A stretch of 64,000 bases of DNA. Origin: an uncultured Porphyromonadaceae bacterium. GTDB taxonomy: Bacteria > Bacteroidota > Bacteroidia > Bacteroidales > Muribaculaceae. The position numbers and the translations under genes were made by a program. Shown piece by piece: positions 26,512-35,669 of the stretch (positions are counted from its first letter, which is position 1; the number at the start of each line of letters is the position of its first letter). Below the pieces are notes generated by a model. The model was not told the DNA's origin and ran no database searches. It saw only the letters and a program-made list of their open reading frames with translations. The stretch lies in NCBI GenBank assembly GCA_945873625.1, contig CAMCDS010000003.1, forward strand, positions 1 through 64,000, given 5' to 3'.

Positions 26512-27609
26512 ATGAAAAACCGACACCGACATTTTTTCCGGGCAACGCTCACGGCGCCGGCGGCACTGATGCTGCTGGCGGCAGCCGGATGTGTGTCGCA
26601 GGCTACACAACACATTAACGAAATGAAAGACAATCAGAAAGAGATATATCTCGCCGGAGGATGCTTCTGGGGAACAGAGCATTTCTTCAGCATGGTGCAC
26701 GGCGTCGAAAGCACGCAGGCAGGATACGCCAACAGCATAGTGCCCGACCCCACCTATCAGCAGGTATGCACCGGGCGCACCGACGCGGCCGAGACGGTGA
26801 AGGTGGTGTATGACCCCGACTCCGTGTCGCTCGCGTTTCTCCTCGACCTCTACTACAAGACCATCGACCCCACGAGCGTCGACCGTCAGGGCAACGACGT
26901 CGGCAGCCAGTACCGCACCGGCATATTCTATACCGACTCGGCCGACTATCCCGTCATAGCCGAGTCGATAAAGGAGCTGAGCCGCGATTTCAGGGAGCCG
27001 ATAGCCATTGAGGTCGACGAGCTTAAAAACTTCTATCCTGCCGAAGACTATCACCAGGAATACCTCTATAAGAATCCCGGCGGATACTGCCACATCAATC
27101 CGGCCCTGTTCAAGCTTGCGCGCGAGTCCCGCGACACGGCCATGCTCTCGCTCCGCAGCCGCTATCCGCGCCCGTCGGACGCCGAGCTGCGCTCGCGCCT
27201 CTCGGACCTGCAATACGCCGTAACGCAGGAGAACGCCACCGAGGCTCCCTTCATGAATGAATACGACCGTGAGTTCAATCCGGGCATCTACGTCGACATC
27301 ACCACCGGGCAGCCTCTCTTCCTCTCGACCGACAAGTTCGACTCAGGATGCGGCTGGCCGGCCTTCTCGCGTCCGATAGAGAAGGAGGCGGTGAAGGAAC
27401 TTCCCGACGGCTCCCACGGCATGCAGCGCGTCGAGGTAAGGTCCACAGCCGGCGACGCCCACCTCGGCCACGTGTTCAACGACGGTCCCAAGGCCACGGG
27501 CGGACTCCGCTACTGCATCAACAGCGCGTCGCTGCGGTTCGTGCCCCTCGACAGCATGGAGGCCGAGGGCTACGGCGAATTCATCCCCCGCCTCGACCCC
27601 CGCCGCTAA
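26512..27609 (+). CDS. msrAB: Lipoprotein methionine sulfoxide reductase MsrAB
   Basis: The 365-residue protein fuses two enzymes that repair oxidised methionine. The MsrA half has the catalytic Cys51 in [11 protein letters not shown]; the MsrB half has the zinc-site SGCGWPAFS and the catalytic cysteine in [12 protein letters not shown] lipobox at residues 23-27 (LAAAGC, Cys27) makes it an exported lipoprotein, so it should protect periplasmic or outer-membrane proteins. MsrA-MsrB fusions are common; the lipid anchor points to an envelope role. Reductant supply would need a membrane thiol transporter, which is not in the window. Confidence 0.93.
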   Translation: MKNRHRHFFRATLTAPAALMLLAAAGCVSQATQHINEMKDNQKEIYLAGGCFWGTEHFFSMVHGVESTQAGYANSIVPDPTYQQVCTGRTDAAETVKVVYDPDSVSLAFLLDLYYKTIDPTSVDRQGNDVGSQYRTGIFYTDSADYPVIAESIKELSRDFREPIAIEVDELKNFYPAEDYHQEYLYKNPGGYCHINPALFKLARESRDTAMLSLRSRYPRPSDAELRSRLSDLQYAVTQENATEAPFMNEYDREFNPGIYVDITTGQPLFLSTDKFDSGCGWPAFSRPIEKEAVKELPDGSHGMQRVEVRSTAGDAHLGHVFNDGPKATGGLRYCINSASLRFVPLDSMEAEGYGEFIPRLDPRR

Positions 27610-27642
27610 CCTCAATCCCGGACACTCATAAAAACAAAAGTT

Positions 27643-27682
27643 AAAAAAATCTGAAATCACGCGTGTGGTTTCAGATTTTTTT
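27643..27682 (+). terminator. Bidirectional-looking terminator after msrAB
   Basis: AAAAAAATCTGAAA (27643-27656) and TTTCAGATTTTTTT (27669-27682) pair perfectly, extended by TCAC/GTGG, giving a long stem with T-runs on both strands. Confidence 0.85.
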
Positions 27683-27752
27683 GTAATTTTATACGATTTT
27701 TGTTTTTGACGGTGCCGGATGCCTTGTCCGGTGCCTTATAATCGTATATGTT

Positions 27753-30700
27753 ATGAAATATGAAGTAGGTAAAGAGTACACGTTCGGCCAGAAGGAATTT
27801 ACTGTGTCGCGTGAGACCGGAAAACTCTATTTTATTATCGGTGAGAATGGTACGGGAAAGACATATAAGGTCAGCCCGTTTGAGTTTCAGAACGCCGACA
27901 TCCCTGAGGAACTGATTTGCATCTATCGCGAGGACGACCGTTTCGAGCAGTCGATCGGCAGCGTTCTTTCCAAGGTCTATAATGTGGGCGAGACTTATGA
28001 GTTCAAGGTGTTCCGTCCCAATCCTATGGGCATGACGCTGCGCGACGAGGTAAACGGACTGACGCACAACCGAGTGGTGCTTCCGCAGGTTCACGTCAAC
28101 CGCTACGATAAGATCAACTGCCGGGTAGAGGCCATAGAGCAGGGAGCCTTGAAGCTCAAGTTTGTCAATACGGGAAAGCCGGTGGCTTCCGACTGTTTCA
28201 GTGCCTCCGATGTAATTGAATCGCGTTTTCTCGGGTCGCGCCATGTGGAGCGTCTTGCGAAAGCGCTTTTTTTGAGCCCCGCTTTCGCCGAGGCGCGCGA
28301 GGCCGAGCGCGGCGGCGATTCGGAATGGATCGCGATTGCTGTCGAGACCGTGGTGCGCTATATCCCCCGATGGCTCAGTCAGGCTCCCGGGCGGCGCGTG
28401 GCGTGGCTCGAGCGTATGGTGAAGAGCGTCAGGAGCATTGTCGAGAGCCGCATCTTCACCCGTTCGTTTCCCAAGCGTCCAGACAAGGGATTCAGCGCCC
28501 GCGACCGGCTCGTGCAGGCCATGATAGAGGTGGAGTATTATGCCGAGGCGGCACGCATGGTGGGCGCCGGCGAGGCAGGCGAGATGATTGAGCAGACGCT
28601 CCAGTCGATGCGCGAGACCGGCTGGCTCTATAAGCCGCAGGAGCGCATGGGAGTGATGATGAGCGTGCTCAGCCTCGCCCCGCGATTCGCCCATTCGCAT
28701 ATAGAGGAGATATTCGAGGTGATAAAGACGCGCCATGTCAACCCCAAGTTCATGTCGCTCTTCGGCGATTCGTTCCGCGAGATGCTCCGCTCCTACATCG
28801 AGACGCAGCGTCAGCAGATAAATCCGGCCGACCGCGCGTCGCTGCGTGAGCTCGCCGAGGCCATAGCCATCGAGTTGCTGCTCGTAGACAGCGAACGCTT
28901 CGACCTCACCGATCGCCACCGCGGCCTCCTCTACCTCATCAGCACCATGATTACCGGGCGCACCCAGGGCCGCTCGCTTGTCATGGCCCTGCGCACCTAC
29001 GCCGGACTCAACGACAATCCGCTCGAGTTTTCGTGGGACGACCTCAACGACATCAACCGCGTATGCTACCACCGTCTGGAGCACGGCGGCGGAGAGATAG
29101 GTCCCGGCTCGGCGGTGTTCGAGGGTGAGGCGCTCCGGGTGAAGGTGTCGGGCAAGCGCATCACGGTGGCTCCCGCATGGGCCGACACCGGATGCAAGAC
29201 GGTGTTCCAGCAGACCACAGGCGGCGGATTCACCTTCGGGGTGAACCTCCCCTCGCGCCTTAAGGAACACGTGGAGGAGACCGACACCAACCTTACGCAC
29301 CATCATCTGCTCTGGAACGAGATACGCACCGCGCTCCATGAGAAGGGGACGTCCGTAGGAGCCATCGCGCGCTACGAAGGCCCGCATATCGGCACCGAAG
29401 TGGAGATAATCGTTACCGGCGTCAATCCCCTCAACAAATATGAGTTTGAGTGCCGCGTGGTAGGGGAGAAGGGCACCGACACGGTAGGCTGGCTCCCGAT
29501 GTCGGAGATTGTGCCCTATCCCGTAGGCTTCAACTATTACGGCGACATATTCCATCTTGAAGGGGAACCCATGATATTCGACGCCATAGTGTCCGACATC
29601 AGTCCCGAAGGTCGCGTGATGTTCTCGATGAAGAAATTTGTGATGGATGAGAACTATGCCGAGGCGCGGAAGTGCATGGACGAGGATGCGGAGATACTGG
29701 CCAAGGTGAGCGACATACGAGGTAAGCAATACAAGGCCACATCGGAATACGGTTTCGGAATACTGATATCCAAAAATACGGAGCTCGAGCTCAACGATGT
29801 GGTTACGGTCAAGATCAACAACGTCAACCACCGTGTGGCGGAAGAGAAGCTTTATATCAATGCCGACGTGCTCTTCATCAACAAGCCCGAGGAGAGTGCC
29901 GTAATCGCCGACATGATAGAGGAAAACTTCCTCGACTACAACCGCGGCTGCCTGCATGAGCTCCTGCAATTCCTGTGCAACGACCGGGTGTACCACACTC
30001 CTGTGGAGCTGCTTGAGGAGGAAGAGAGCTTTGAGGATGACTCCGACGCCATCTATCTCCCCCCGGCCGCGATGACCGACATCTCGAAACTGCTCGAATA
30101 CTGCGCCGAACTGCGCGGATCGGACCTCGTAGGGTGCTACACCGACCTCTCGGCGGCATGGCTGCTGAGCACCGCCGCCGGCGACAAGCTCCAGACAGCC
30201 ACAGTCGACCTCAAGAAGCGTCTGCAGGAGCGTATCTCCATTTTCGCAAAAGACGGCCGCCTCGACCTTGAGGCTTCGGAGGAGCTGCTTGCCGAATGTG
30301 GCGACGCCAAGAACGTGAGCCACGACATGGCCGCCAAGATGTCGATTGTGTCGATTCTGACAGGTCTCGACAACGAGGCGTTCTTCTCGCGTGCGGTGGA
30401 TGCCTCGGAATTTGCCGACAACGAACAGCTGCAGCGCCTCTATAAGCTCGCCTCGGCCTACAACAATCTTGAGGGCCTCGGTATCCCTTCGGTGCGTGCC
30501 GACCTGAAGAAAAAGATTTTCGAACACCTCTCGCTCCCGTCGCCCAACTTCGACCAGAAGCGCCTCACCGTGTCGGAAGACCTCTACCACGAGTTCAAGT
30601 CGTCGCTGATTTTTCCGGCCGGAAAGAGCATGATCGCCAACGAGCGCCAGCAGGGCGAGGTGATAGTGGCAGCCATAGCCGCCTTCCTCAATACCGACGG

Positions 30701-31073
30701 AGGCACGCTCTATCTCGGCGTGGACGACCACGGCTATCCCCGTGGCCTTGCCCAGGACTTCCGCTATCTCAACCACGGCCATGAGGACTTCGACGAACGG
30801 GAGATGAAGGATAAGTTCAACCTCATGCTCATGGCTCACCTGCGCAGGCTGATAGGCGTTACGGTCGACGGCCTCTCGCTCTTCCCCGACTATCTCAAGG
30901 TGGAATACGAGGAGATTGATTCGGAATGGATATGCCGTGTGATTGTTCGTCCCTTCCCAGGCACGGTGCTCTTCAAGGACGGGCGCCTCTTCATACGCCG
31001 GCCTAACGAGAAATGCGAGGTCCGCGATCCGCGCGAGATACGCCGCTTCATCGAGCGCCGCGCCGAGCGCTGA
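27753..31073 (+). CDS. Large protein with C-terminal AlbA_2 (Schlafen-type) domain
   Basis: The 1106-residue protein is not one I can name. Its last 160 residues match the AlbA_2 fold: YHEFKSSLIF near residue 945, FLNTDGGTLYLGVDDHGYP near 975-995, and CRVIVRPFPG near 1060, a domain found in Schlafen proteins and in bacterial regulators and defence proteins. Residues 1-130 and about 530-720 look like repeated small beta domains of OB or S1 type (GTEVEIIVTGVNPLNKYEF), and about 140-440 are mainly helical. There is no signal peptide or membrane segment. Residues around 31-38 read GENGTGKT, a Walker A look-alike. The gene stands alone between terminators; a nucleic-acid role is an inference. Confidence 0.75.
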   Translation: MKYEVGKEYTFGQKEFTVSRETGKLYFIIGENGTGKTYKVSPFEFQNADIPEELICIYREDDRFEQSIGSVLSKVYNVGETYEFKVFRPNPMGMTLRDEVNGLTHNRVVLPQVHVNRYDKINCRVEAIEQGALKLKFVNTGKPVASDCFSASDVIESRFLGSRHVERLAKALFLSPAFAEAREAERGGDSEWIAIAVETVVRYIPRWLSQAPGRRVAWLERMVKSVRSIVESRIFTRSFPKRPDKGFSARDRLVQAMIEVEYYAEAARMVGAGEAGEMIEQTLQSMRETGWLYKPQERMGVMMSVLSLAPRFAHSHIEEIFEVIKTRHVNPKFMSLFGDSFREMLRSYIETQRQQINPADRASLRELAEAIAIELLLVDSERFDLTDRHRGLLYLISTMITGRTQGRSLVMALRTYAGLNDNPLEFSWDDLNDINRVCYHRLEHGGGEIGPGSAVFEGEALRVKVSGKRITVAPAWADTGCKTVFQQTTGGGFTFGVNLPSRLKEHVEETDTNLTHHHLLWNEIRTALHEKGTSVGAIARYEGPHIGTEVEIIVTGVNPLNKYEFECRVVGEKGTDTVGWLPMSEIVPYPVGFNYYGDIFHLEGEPMIFDAIVSDISPEGRVMFSMKKFVMDENYAEARKCMDEDAEILAKVSDIRGKQYKATSEYGFGILISKNTELELNDVVTVKINNVNHRVAEEKLYINADVLFINKPEESAVIADMIEENFLDYNRGCLHELLQFLCNDRVYHTPVELLEEEESFEDDSDAIYLPPAAMTDISKLLEYCAELRGSDLVGCYTDLSAAWLLSTAAGDKLQTATVDLKKRLQERISIFAKDGRLDLEASEELLAECGDAKNVSHDMAAKMSIVSILTGLDNEAFFSRAVDASEFADNEQLQRLYKLASAYNNLEGLGIPSVRADLKKKIFEHLSLPSPNFDQKRLTVSEDLYHEFKSSLIFPAGKSMIANERQQGEVIVAAIAAFLNTDGGTLYLGVDDHGYPRGLAQDFRYLNHGHEDFDEREMKDKFNLMLMAHLRRLIGVTVDGLSLFPDYLKVEYEEIDSEWICRVIVRPFPGTVLFKDGRLFIRRPNEKCEVRDPREIRRFIERRAER

Positions 31074-31116
31074 CCTGCGGGCATGGAGGAATCCGCCGGC
31101 AGACGGCAGATATTAT

Positions 31117-31159
31117 CGGAGGGAGCCGGAAACGCGTATCGGCGTTTCGGCTCCCTCCG
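31117..31159. terminator. Hairpin between convergent genes
   Basis: CGGAGGGAGCCG and CGGCTCCCTCCG form the outer stem, and GAAACGC/GCGTTTC the inner stem. It lies between the ends of the AlbA_2 and GLPGLI genes. T-runs are weak on both sides. Confidence 0.6.
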
Positions 31160-31267
31160 CTGTATCTGTCAGGGCGTTTCGGACGAATGAAGGGTGGCGG
31201 TCGGTTGATTGCTTGCGTCAGGAGGCCGGCGCAGCGAAGAGAATGATGATTGATGCGATTGTCTTTT

Positions 31268-32140
31268 TCATTTATAGTCGGTTTCAATCAGGTCATGGGC
31301 CGTCTTTGCTTTCACGCTCTCGGCCAGGTTCACGTATCTTACACTCCCGTCGGGGAATGCCTTTTCTGGGTTATTCTGAATCTCGCGCTGGAACCTGCGG
31401 AAATCCTTGCGCGATATGTCGGTATAGTCGTATGTGCCCGGGCGGGGAGCAATGGGGAGGTCGGTCTCCTCCAGGCCGATTATTTCAAATCTATACTCGC
31501 CGCCATCGGTCTCGGCGCTCATGATAAGCCCCGGCAGCCCCATCAGCTGCCATGGGCCTGAAGGCACCGGTATGTCGGGAGTGAACCATGCGGTCCATTT
31601 CCTGCCGTGATAGTCGGCGGTGGCCATAATGCAGTCGTATCCGAGCACTGTCCGGGTCGAGTCGCAGACAGTCCATTCAAGATCCGACATAGGCACCATG
31701 TATCTGAAATACTCCTGGGCGGCGCAGTCTGTCACGGTCAGCTCGTCGGCGTTGTCGGGTCGCGTTACCTGAAAGCGCTCGCCATACGTGGGGATGTCGA
31801 CCTTGTTGCGGTCGAATGTAATGCCTCCGTTCTCGATTATCAGTGCGTTGTTGGCCGCATACTTCAGTAGGTCCCGGTATTTCTCCCGGCCTCCCGGCAT
31901 GGCCATGAGCGAATCGTATTGCTCGGTCTTTGCGCTGAAGAAGCGTGAGCCTACCGCCGAAGCGAGAAGCACCATGTCGTCGGTCCGCTCGAAATCGGTG
32001 CCCGACACGTGGCGCGACAATTTAGTGTAGCGGTACATCGCCTTTATCTGTGCCGGCTGTTTGTTGCCCGGATAGGCGGCGAGAGCCGACAAGACTATGA
32101 TTGCAAGCGAAATGAGTCGGTATGTCAGTGTCCGTTTCAT
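31268..32140 (-). CDS. GLPGLI family protein
   Basis: The 290-residue exported protein (signal peptide about 1-22) has the family hallmark GPWQLMGLPGLIMSAE, after which the family is named, preceded by a segment TVLGYDCIMATADYHGRKWTAWFTPD with the usual CxxA and aromatic positions. The family is restricted to Bacteroidetes and has no established function; members often occur with TonB-dependent receptors or other secreted proteins. Here it precedes no such gene. A TAACTTTG box at 32258-32265 probably drives it. Confidence 0.88.
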   Translation of the reverse strand: MKRTLTYRLISLAIIVLSALAAYPGNKQPAQIKAMYRYTKLSRHVSGTDFERTDDMVLLASAVGSRFFSAKTEQYDSLMAMPGGREKYRDLLKYAANNALIIENGGITFDRNKVDIPTYGERFQVTRPDNADELTVTDCAAQEYFRYMVPMSDLEWTVCDSTRTVLGYDCIMATADYHGRKWTAWFTPDIPVPSGPWQLMGLPGLIMSAETDGGEYRFEIIGLEETDLPIAPRPGTYDYTDISRKDFRRFQREIQNNPEKAFPDGSVRYVNLAESVKAKTAHDLIETDYK

Positions 32141-32257
32141 ATAGTTCGGTGTTTATGGATGAGGTTCTTGTCAATTGTAGTTGGTTTCGGGAAAACCATA
32201 CCTTTACCTTGGCTATGTTATTTCAGGAGGTCGGGACAAACCTTTGGCCTGCAATGA

Positions 32258-32265
32258 CAAAGTTA
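32258..32265 (-). promoter_or_regulatory. -7 element for the GLPGLI gene
   Basis: The minus strand reads TAACTTTG, 117 bp upstream of the start codon. The -33 position has no TTTG. Confidence 0.45.
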
Positions 32266-32352
32266 ATCAAATTTTCCGTACTGACCGGCATCCTTCCCTG
32301 AAATCTTCAAAATCAAGGATATGTCGGATTGTTTCGTATGGCGGATAAAGAA

Positions 32353-32393
32353 GCAGGAGACGGACACGCCTGCGGTCGGTGTCGGTCTCCTGC
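32353..32393 (-). terminator. Terminator of the PepSY-like gene
   Basis: GCAGGAGAC (32353-32361) pairs with GTCTCCTGC (32385-32393), with an inner ACAC/GTGT pairing. On the minus strand TTCTTTATCC follows. Confidence 0.6.
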
Positions 32394-32421
32394 CTGATGT
32401 CTTGTTGGGGATAGGGATGCG

Positions 32422-32859
32422 TCAGTCGTATTTCACGAAGTTGCCGTTTTGGTCTGTTTTGAAATCGATGCCGTTTGAGAGGGTTATCTCATATCCGTTT
32501 CGCTCCTTTTCTATTCCTACCACGCGCTGACCCTTGTGGTTGGCCTTGATGTAGCTGCGGGTGTTGGCCGGGATGAATGTCTGGGGCACCTGGCTGTCGA
32601 TATTGGTCTCGATATCCTTCCAGTTTCCGTCGCGGTCGAACACGATTTCCGAACCGTTGGTGAGTGTAACCTCGTATTCGCTTACACGGCCGAAGTCCTT
32701 GTCGATCTTCACTACTCCGACCCTTGCCTTAAAGTTTTTCTTGATCATGGTCTGTGCCGGACGGGGGAGCACAGAGGCGTCGTGTGCGTAGTTGTCTTTG
32801 GCCGAGACCAGACCTACGGCACACGCAATCATCATGAGGGTGATTAACAGTTTTTTCAT
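32422..32859 (-). CDS. PepSY-like (DUF2874) periplasmic protein
   Basis: The 145-residue protein has a signal peptide (MKKLLITLMMIACAVGLVSA) and two repeats of the PepSY-like fold, each with the pattern Y-EVTLTNGSEIVFDRDGNW or YEITLSNGIDFKTDQNGNF. Such small Bacteroidetes proteins resemble beta-lactamase-inhibitor-protein folds; their partner is unknown. A MITE-like element ends 25 bp upstream of the start codon, so the native promoter may have been displaced or replaced. The first bases of the gene (32857-32865) repeat the 9-mer AAGAGTATG found at the element end. Confidence 0.87.
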   Translation of the reverse strand: MKKLLITLMMIACAVGLVSAKDNYAHDASVLPRPAQTMIKKNFKARVGVVKIDKDFGRVSEYEVTLTNGSEIVFDRDGNWKDIETNIDSQVPQTFIPANTRSYIKANHKGQRVVGIEKERNGYEITLSNGIDFKTDQNGNFVKYD

Positions 32860-32883
32860 ACTCTTGTTTTTTTAGACGTTTAA

Positions 32884-33028
32884 GAGTATGTTTGAATTTA
32901 ACACGAATTGATTTAAACATACTTCTTCAATAAATTCTTTCTATCCTCTTGAAGGTCTTTTTTGGCTGATTTCGCCAAGTCTCAAAAAAACCTCTTCAGG
33001 TGAATAGAAGTTAACGTCAAACATACTC
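32884..33028. mobile_element. MITE-like element, copy 2 (145 bp)
   Basis: In the opposite orientation this repeats copy 1 at 4225-4419 with the same inverted ends GAGTATGTTT/AAACATACTC and a direct TAA on both sides (32881-32883 and 33029-33031), matching the TTA of copy 1 when read on the other strand. It lacks about 50 internal bp present in copy 1. It lies between the PepSY-like gene and the AI-2E-family gene and has no coding capacity. Confidence 0.8.
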
Positions 33029-33060
33029 TAAGTTACAACGCCGGGGTAGGCGCGAATGTT

Positions 33061-34230
33061 CTAAGATTCTGACTTGCCCGCGTTTCGGGCTCTCTGTTTG
33101 CGCATCAGGCGTTTGCGGTGCACCCGCTGGATGACGTAGAGGTCGTAGTACGACAGTATGAGCGTAGTCAGCGGCAGTGCGATTATCAGCCCCATGAATC
33201 CGAGCAGCGTGCCCCACACCGAGAGCGAGAGGAGGATGATGGCCGGGTTCAGCCCCATTGCCTTGCCCATGATTTTTGGGGTAAGCACGAGGTCCTGTAT
33301 GCACTGCACCACCACGTAGACGGCCATCGCTTTCCAGAAGAGCACCCAGAAGCCGGTGCCGGTGCTGACGGAGCCCACTATGCACAGCACGGCCGTGATC
33401 GGGAGCGAGATGAGCTGCAGGTAGGGCACCATGTTGAGCAGGCCGATGAAGAGGCCGAGAATCACTCCCATCGGGAGGTCGATTATCACGAATCCGATTG
33501 AAAACAGTATGCCTACGGTCATGGCTATGACGAACTGGCCGCGGAAATAGCGGTTCATGGCGTGCTTGATGTCGTCGAATATGTGGAACACGCGGTGGCG
33601 CCGGCTCTGCGGCACGAGCTGACGGAAGCTGAGCATCAGCCGCTCGTAGTCGATCATTATGAAGAGCACGTAGAGCACCACTATCAGCCAGCTTGCCGCT
33701 CCGAGGATGAAGGCGAGGCTTGAGCTGAGAAACGTCCATCCCGACGAAAGGGCCTGCTTGGCGAGCTGTGTCCATTCGTCTTTCGAGAGGTAGCGGCTGA
33801 TGGTGTTGATGTCGATGTTCTCGCGTATGAACCGGTGGATGTTCTTGCTGATGTAGGGGATGTCGATCTGCGAGGTGGCGTATTTTCTCAATATCTCGGC
33901 CATCTGCCCGGCCTCGTCCACGAGATAGGGGATGAAGAGAAATAGAAAAAGCCCCGCCGCCGCGCATGCCTCGACAAGCGTCAGCACTACGGGCACGAAG
34001 CGAGAGTGGATGTGGGTCCACCTCTGGTTCCACCTGACGGCCGGCTCGAGCATGTAGGCTATGAGGCAGGCCACGAGGAAGGGGAGGAGCGCACCCTTGA
34101 GGTAGTTGAGCAGCCAGAGGGCCGCCACCAGCAGGATGGACGAGAATATGATTCTCACCACCCGGTCGAAGGTGTAGGGCTCGCGCCCCGACTCGTCGGC
34201 GGCCGGAATAAAGTCTCTGTCGTTTTCCAT
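33061..34230 (-). CDS. AI-2E family (DUF20/PerM-like) transporter
   Basis: The 389-residue inner-membrane protein has seven to eight helices with the family arrangement: two N-terminal helices, a long soluble loop, then a helix bundle with the signature LPMGVILGLFIGLLNMVPYLQ. The family was named for autoinducer-2 export, but members include Na+/H+ exchangers and permeases of unknown substrate. The ATG at 34230 starts a hydrophilic arm of about 30 residues; the frame extends to 34329 only by a stretch that resembles noncoding leader. The C-terminus is strongly basic (HRKRLMRKQRARN). Confidence 0.88.
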   Translation of the reverse strand: MENDRDFIPAADESGREPYTFDRVVRIIFSSILLVAALWLLNYLKGALLPFLVACLIAYMLEPAVRWNQRWTHIHSRFVPVVLTLVEACAAAGLFLFLFIPYLVDEAGQMAEILRKYATSQIDIPYISKNIHRFIRENIDINTISRYLSKDEWTQLAKQALSSGWTFLSSSLAFILGAASWLIVVLYVLFIMIDYERLMLSFRQLVPQSRRHRVFHIFDDIKHAMNRYFRGQFVIAMTVGILFSIGFVIIDLPMGVILGLFIGLLNMVPYLQLISLPITAVLCIVGSVSTGTGFWVLFWKAMAVYVVVQCIQDLVLTPKIMGKAMGLNPAIILLSLSVWGTLLGFMGLIIALPLTTLILSYYDLYVIQRVHRKRLMRKQRARNAGKSES

Positions 34231-34350
34231 ATCGATATGTGTCGTTTTCCGTACGCGCCGGGGTTGAATCCCGGAGCGTGCGGGCATTCTTCGGGAAACG
34301 AAATTACATATTTTATCCCATTCGCCCAACTTTTTTCCGAAAAATTGTTG

Positions 34351-34358
34351 TATCTTTG
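34351..34358 (+). promoter_or_regulatory. -7 element for the PBP4 gene
   Basis: TATCTTTG lies 57 bp before the ATG at 34416. The -33 position is only T-rich. Confidence 0.55.
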
Positions 34359-34415
34359 TGCTTCGCCCTCGCCAAGGGGGGCTCTTCTCCTCGTCTTTTA
34401 TCCGTTTCCGACAGA

Positions 34416-35669
34416 ATGAATATTCAGAATAGATTGCTCAACTTGCTGGTATGCCTGCTTGTAGCCCTCCCGGCTATGGCCGTGTCGCCGCAGGATGCCG
34501 TCGACCGCTTCGTGGCGGGACCCGGCGTTGATCCCGACAAGACCGCCGTGCTCATCCGCGAGCTCTCTACGGGCAAGACGCTCGGCGCGTGGAACGAGAC
34601 GCTGCCGCTGATTCCCGCCTCGATACAGAAATCGGTTACCACCGCCACGTTGCTCGGAATGCTCGGCAAAGACTGGCGGTTCGAGACCGACATCTGCGTC
34701 GACGGCGACGTGCGCCACGGCGTGCTCGATGGGAACCTGATAATTGTGGGCAGCGGCGACCCAACGGTCAATTCCGCGAAGCAGCCGTCGTCGCCCGATA
34801 TTATAGGAGAGGTGGTCTCGGCGCTCCGCAAGCTCGGCATCGACAGCATAGCCGGCGGCGTGATAGTCGACGGCGAGGTGTTTGCCGGCGAGCCGGTTCC
34901 GTCGTCGTGGCTGTCGGGCGACCTTCCCCATTCATACGGCACCGGAGTGCATGGATTCAATTTTCAGAACAATGCGTCGGGCAAGCGGTCGGTGGCCGAC
35001 CCGGCATCGGTATTCCTTTCGAGGCTGAAAGGCGCGCTCCGGTCGGGCGGGATACGTATGGGCGGGGTGCCTGTGCGACAGGGCGACCGCAAGAGGATAT
35101 TCACCCACCGCTCGGCCACGCTCGACGAGATAATGCGTTCGTGCATGATGCGAAGCGACAACCTGTATGCCGAGGCTCTTTTCCGCACCATCCCGGTGGC
35201 GAAGAAAGAGAGAAGCACATTCGCCTCGGCCGCCAAAATAGAGACCGACTACTGGCGCAAGCGCAAGACCGACCTCGACGGTGTGGAGATAATAGACGGC
35301 TCAGGCCTCTCCCGCTCCAACCGCACGACGGCGCGCTTCATGAGCCAGGTGCTCCGGAAGATGAGCGGAGACCCTTATTATGCCTCCTTCTTCCCGCTGG
35401 CCGGATGCGAGGGCACGCTGAAGAATCTTCTTGCCGGCACTCCGCTTCAGGAATATGTGGCCATGAAGACCGGATCAATGTCGGGCATACAGTGCTATGC
35501 CGGATATATGCTCGATGAAGACTATGCCCCTACCCATTCGATTGTGGTGATAGTCAACGGTATGCGCGGTTCGAGAGCGTCCGTGCGCCAGGGCGTGGAG
35601 CGTATGCTGCTCTCGATTTTCTCTCCGCAACAAGATGAACCCGAAAATGACAGACAAGACAATGAATAA
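34416..35669 (+). CDS. dacB: D-alanyl-D-alanine carboxypeptidase (PBP4 type)
   Basis: The 417-residue exported protein (signal peptide ending PAMA) has the three active-site motifs of penicillin-binding proteins: Ser69-x-x-Lys72 in PASIQK, SDN in MMRSDNLYAEALF, and KTG in MKTGSMSG. The order and the inserted domain between the first two motifs fit the S13/PBP4 family, which trims peptidoglycan cross-links in the periplasm; it is shorter than E. coli DacB (477), mostly in the insert. The ATG at 34416 begins the signal peptide; the upstream frame is noncoding. The next gene overlaps its 3' end. Confidence 0.92.
   Translation: MNIQNRLLNLLVCLLVALPAMAVSPQDAVDRFVAGPGVDPDKTAVLIRELSTGKTLGAWNETLPLIPASIQKSVTTATLLGMLGKDWRFETDICVDGDVRHGVLDGNLIIVGSGDPTVNSAKQPSSPDIIGEVVSALRKLGIDSIAGGVIVDGEVFAGEPVPSSWLSGDLPHSYGTGVHGFNFQNNASGKRSVADPASVFLSRLKGALRSGGIRMGGVPVRQGDRKRIFTHRSATLDEIMRSCMMRSDNLYAEALFRTIPVAKKERSTFASAAKIETDYWRKRKTDLDGVEIIDGSGLSRSNRTTARFMSQVLRKMSGDPYYASFFPLAGCEGTLKNLLAGTPLQEYVAMKTGSMSGIQCYAGYMLDEDYAPTHSIVVIVNGMRGSRASVRQGVERMLLSIFSPQQDEPENDRQDNE

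Noticed and set aside
27840..27870. Walker A-like GENGTGKT at the N-terminus of the AlbA_2 protein
   Set aside because: The motif matches in letters, but it lies at residue 31-38 in a beta-rich OB-like segment, is followed by a strand rather than a helix, and no Walker B was found. Treated as coincidence.
27657..30839. 1060-codon open frame antisense to the AlbA_2 gene
   Set aside because: Antisense frame in GC-rich DNA. Its composition (many His, Val, Leu, Glu) mirrors the codon bias of the true gene, which has a recognisable domain.
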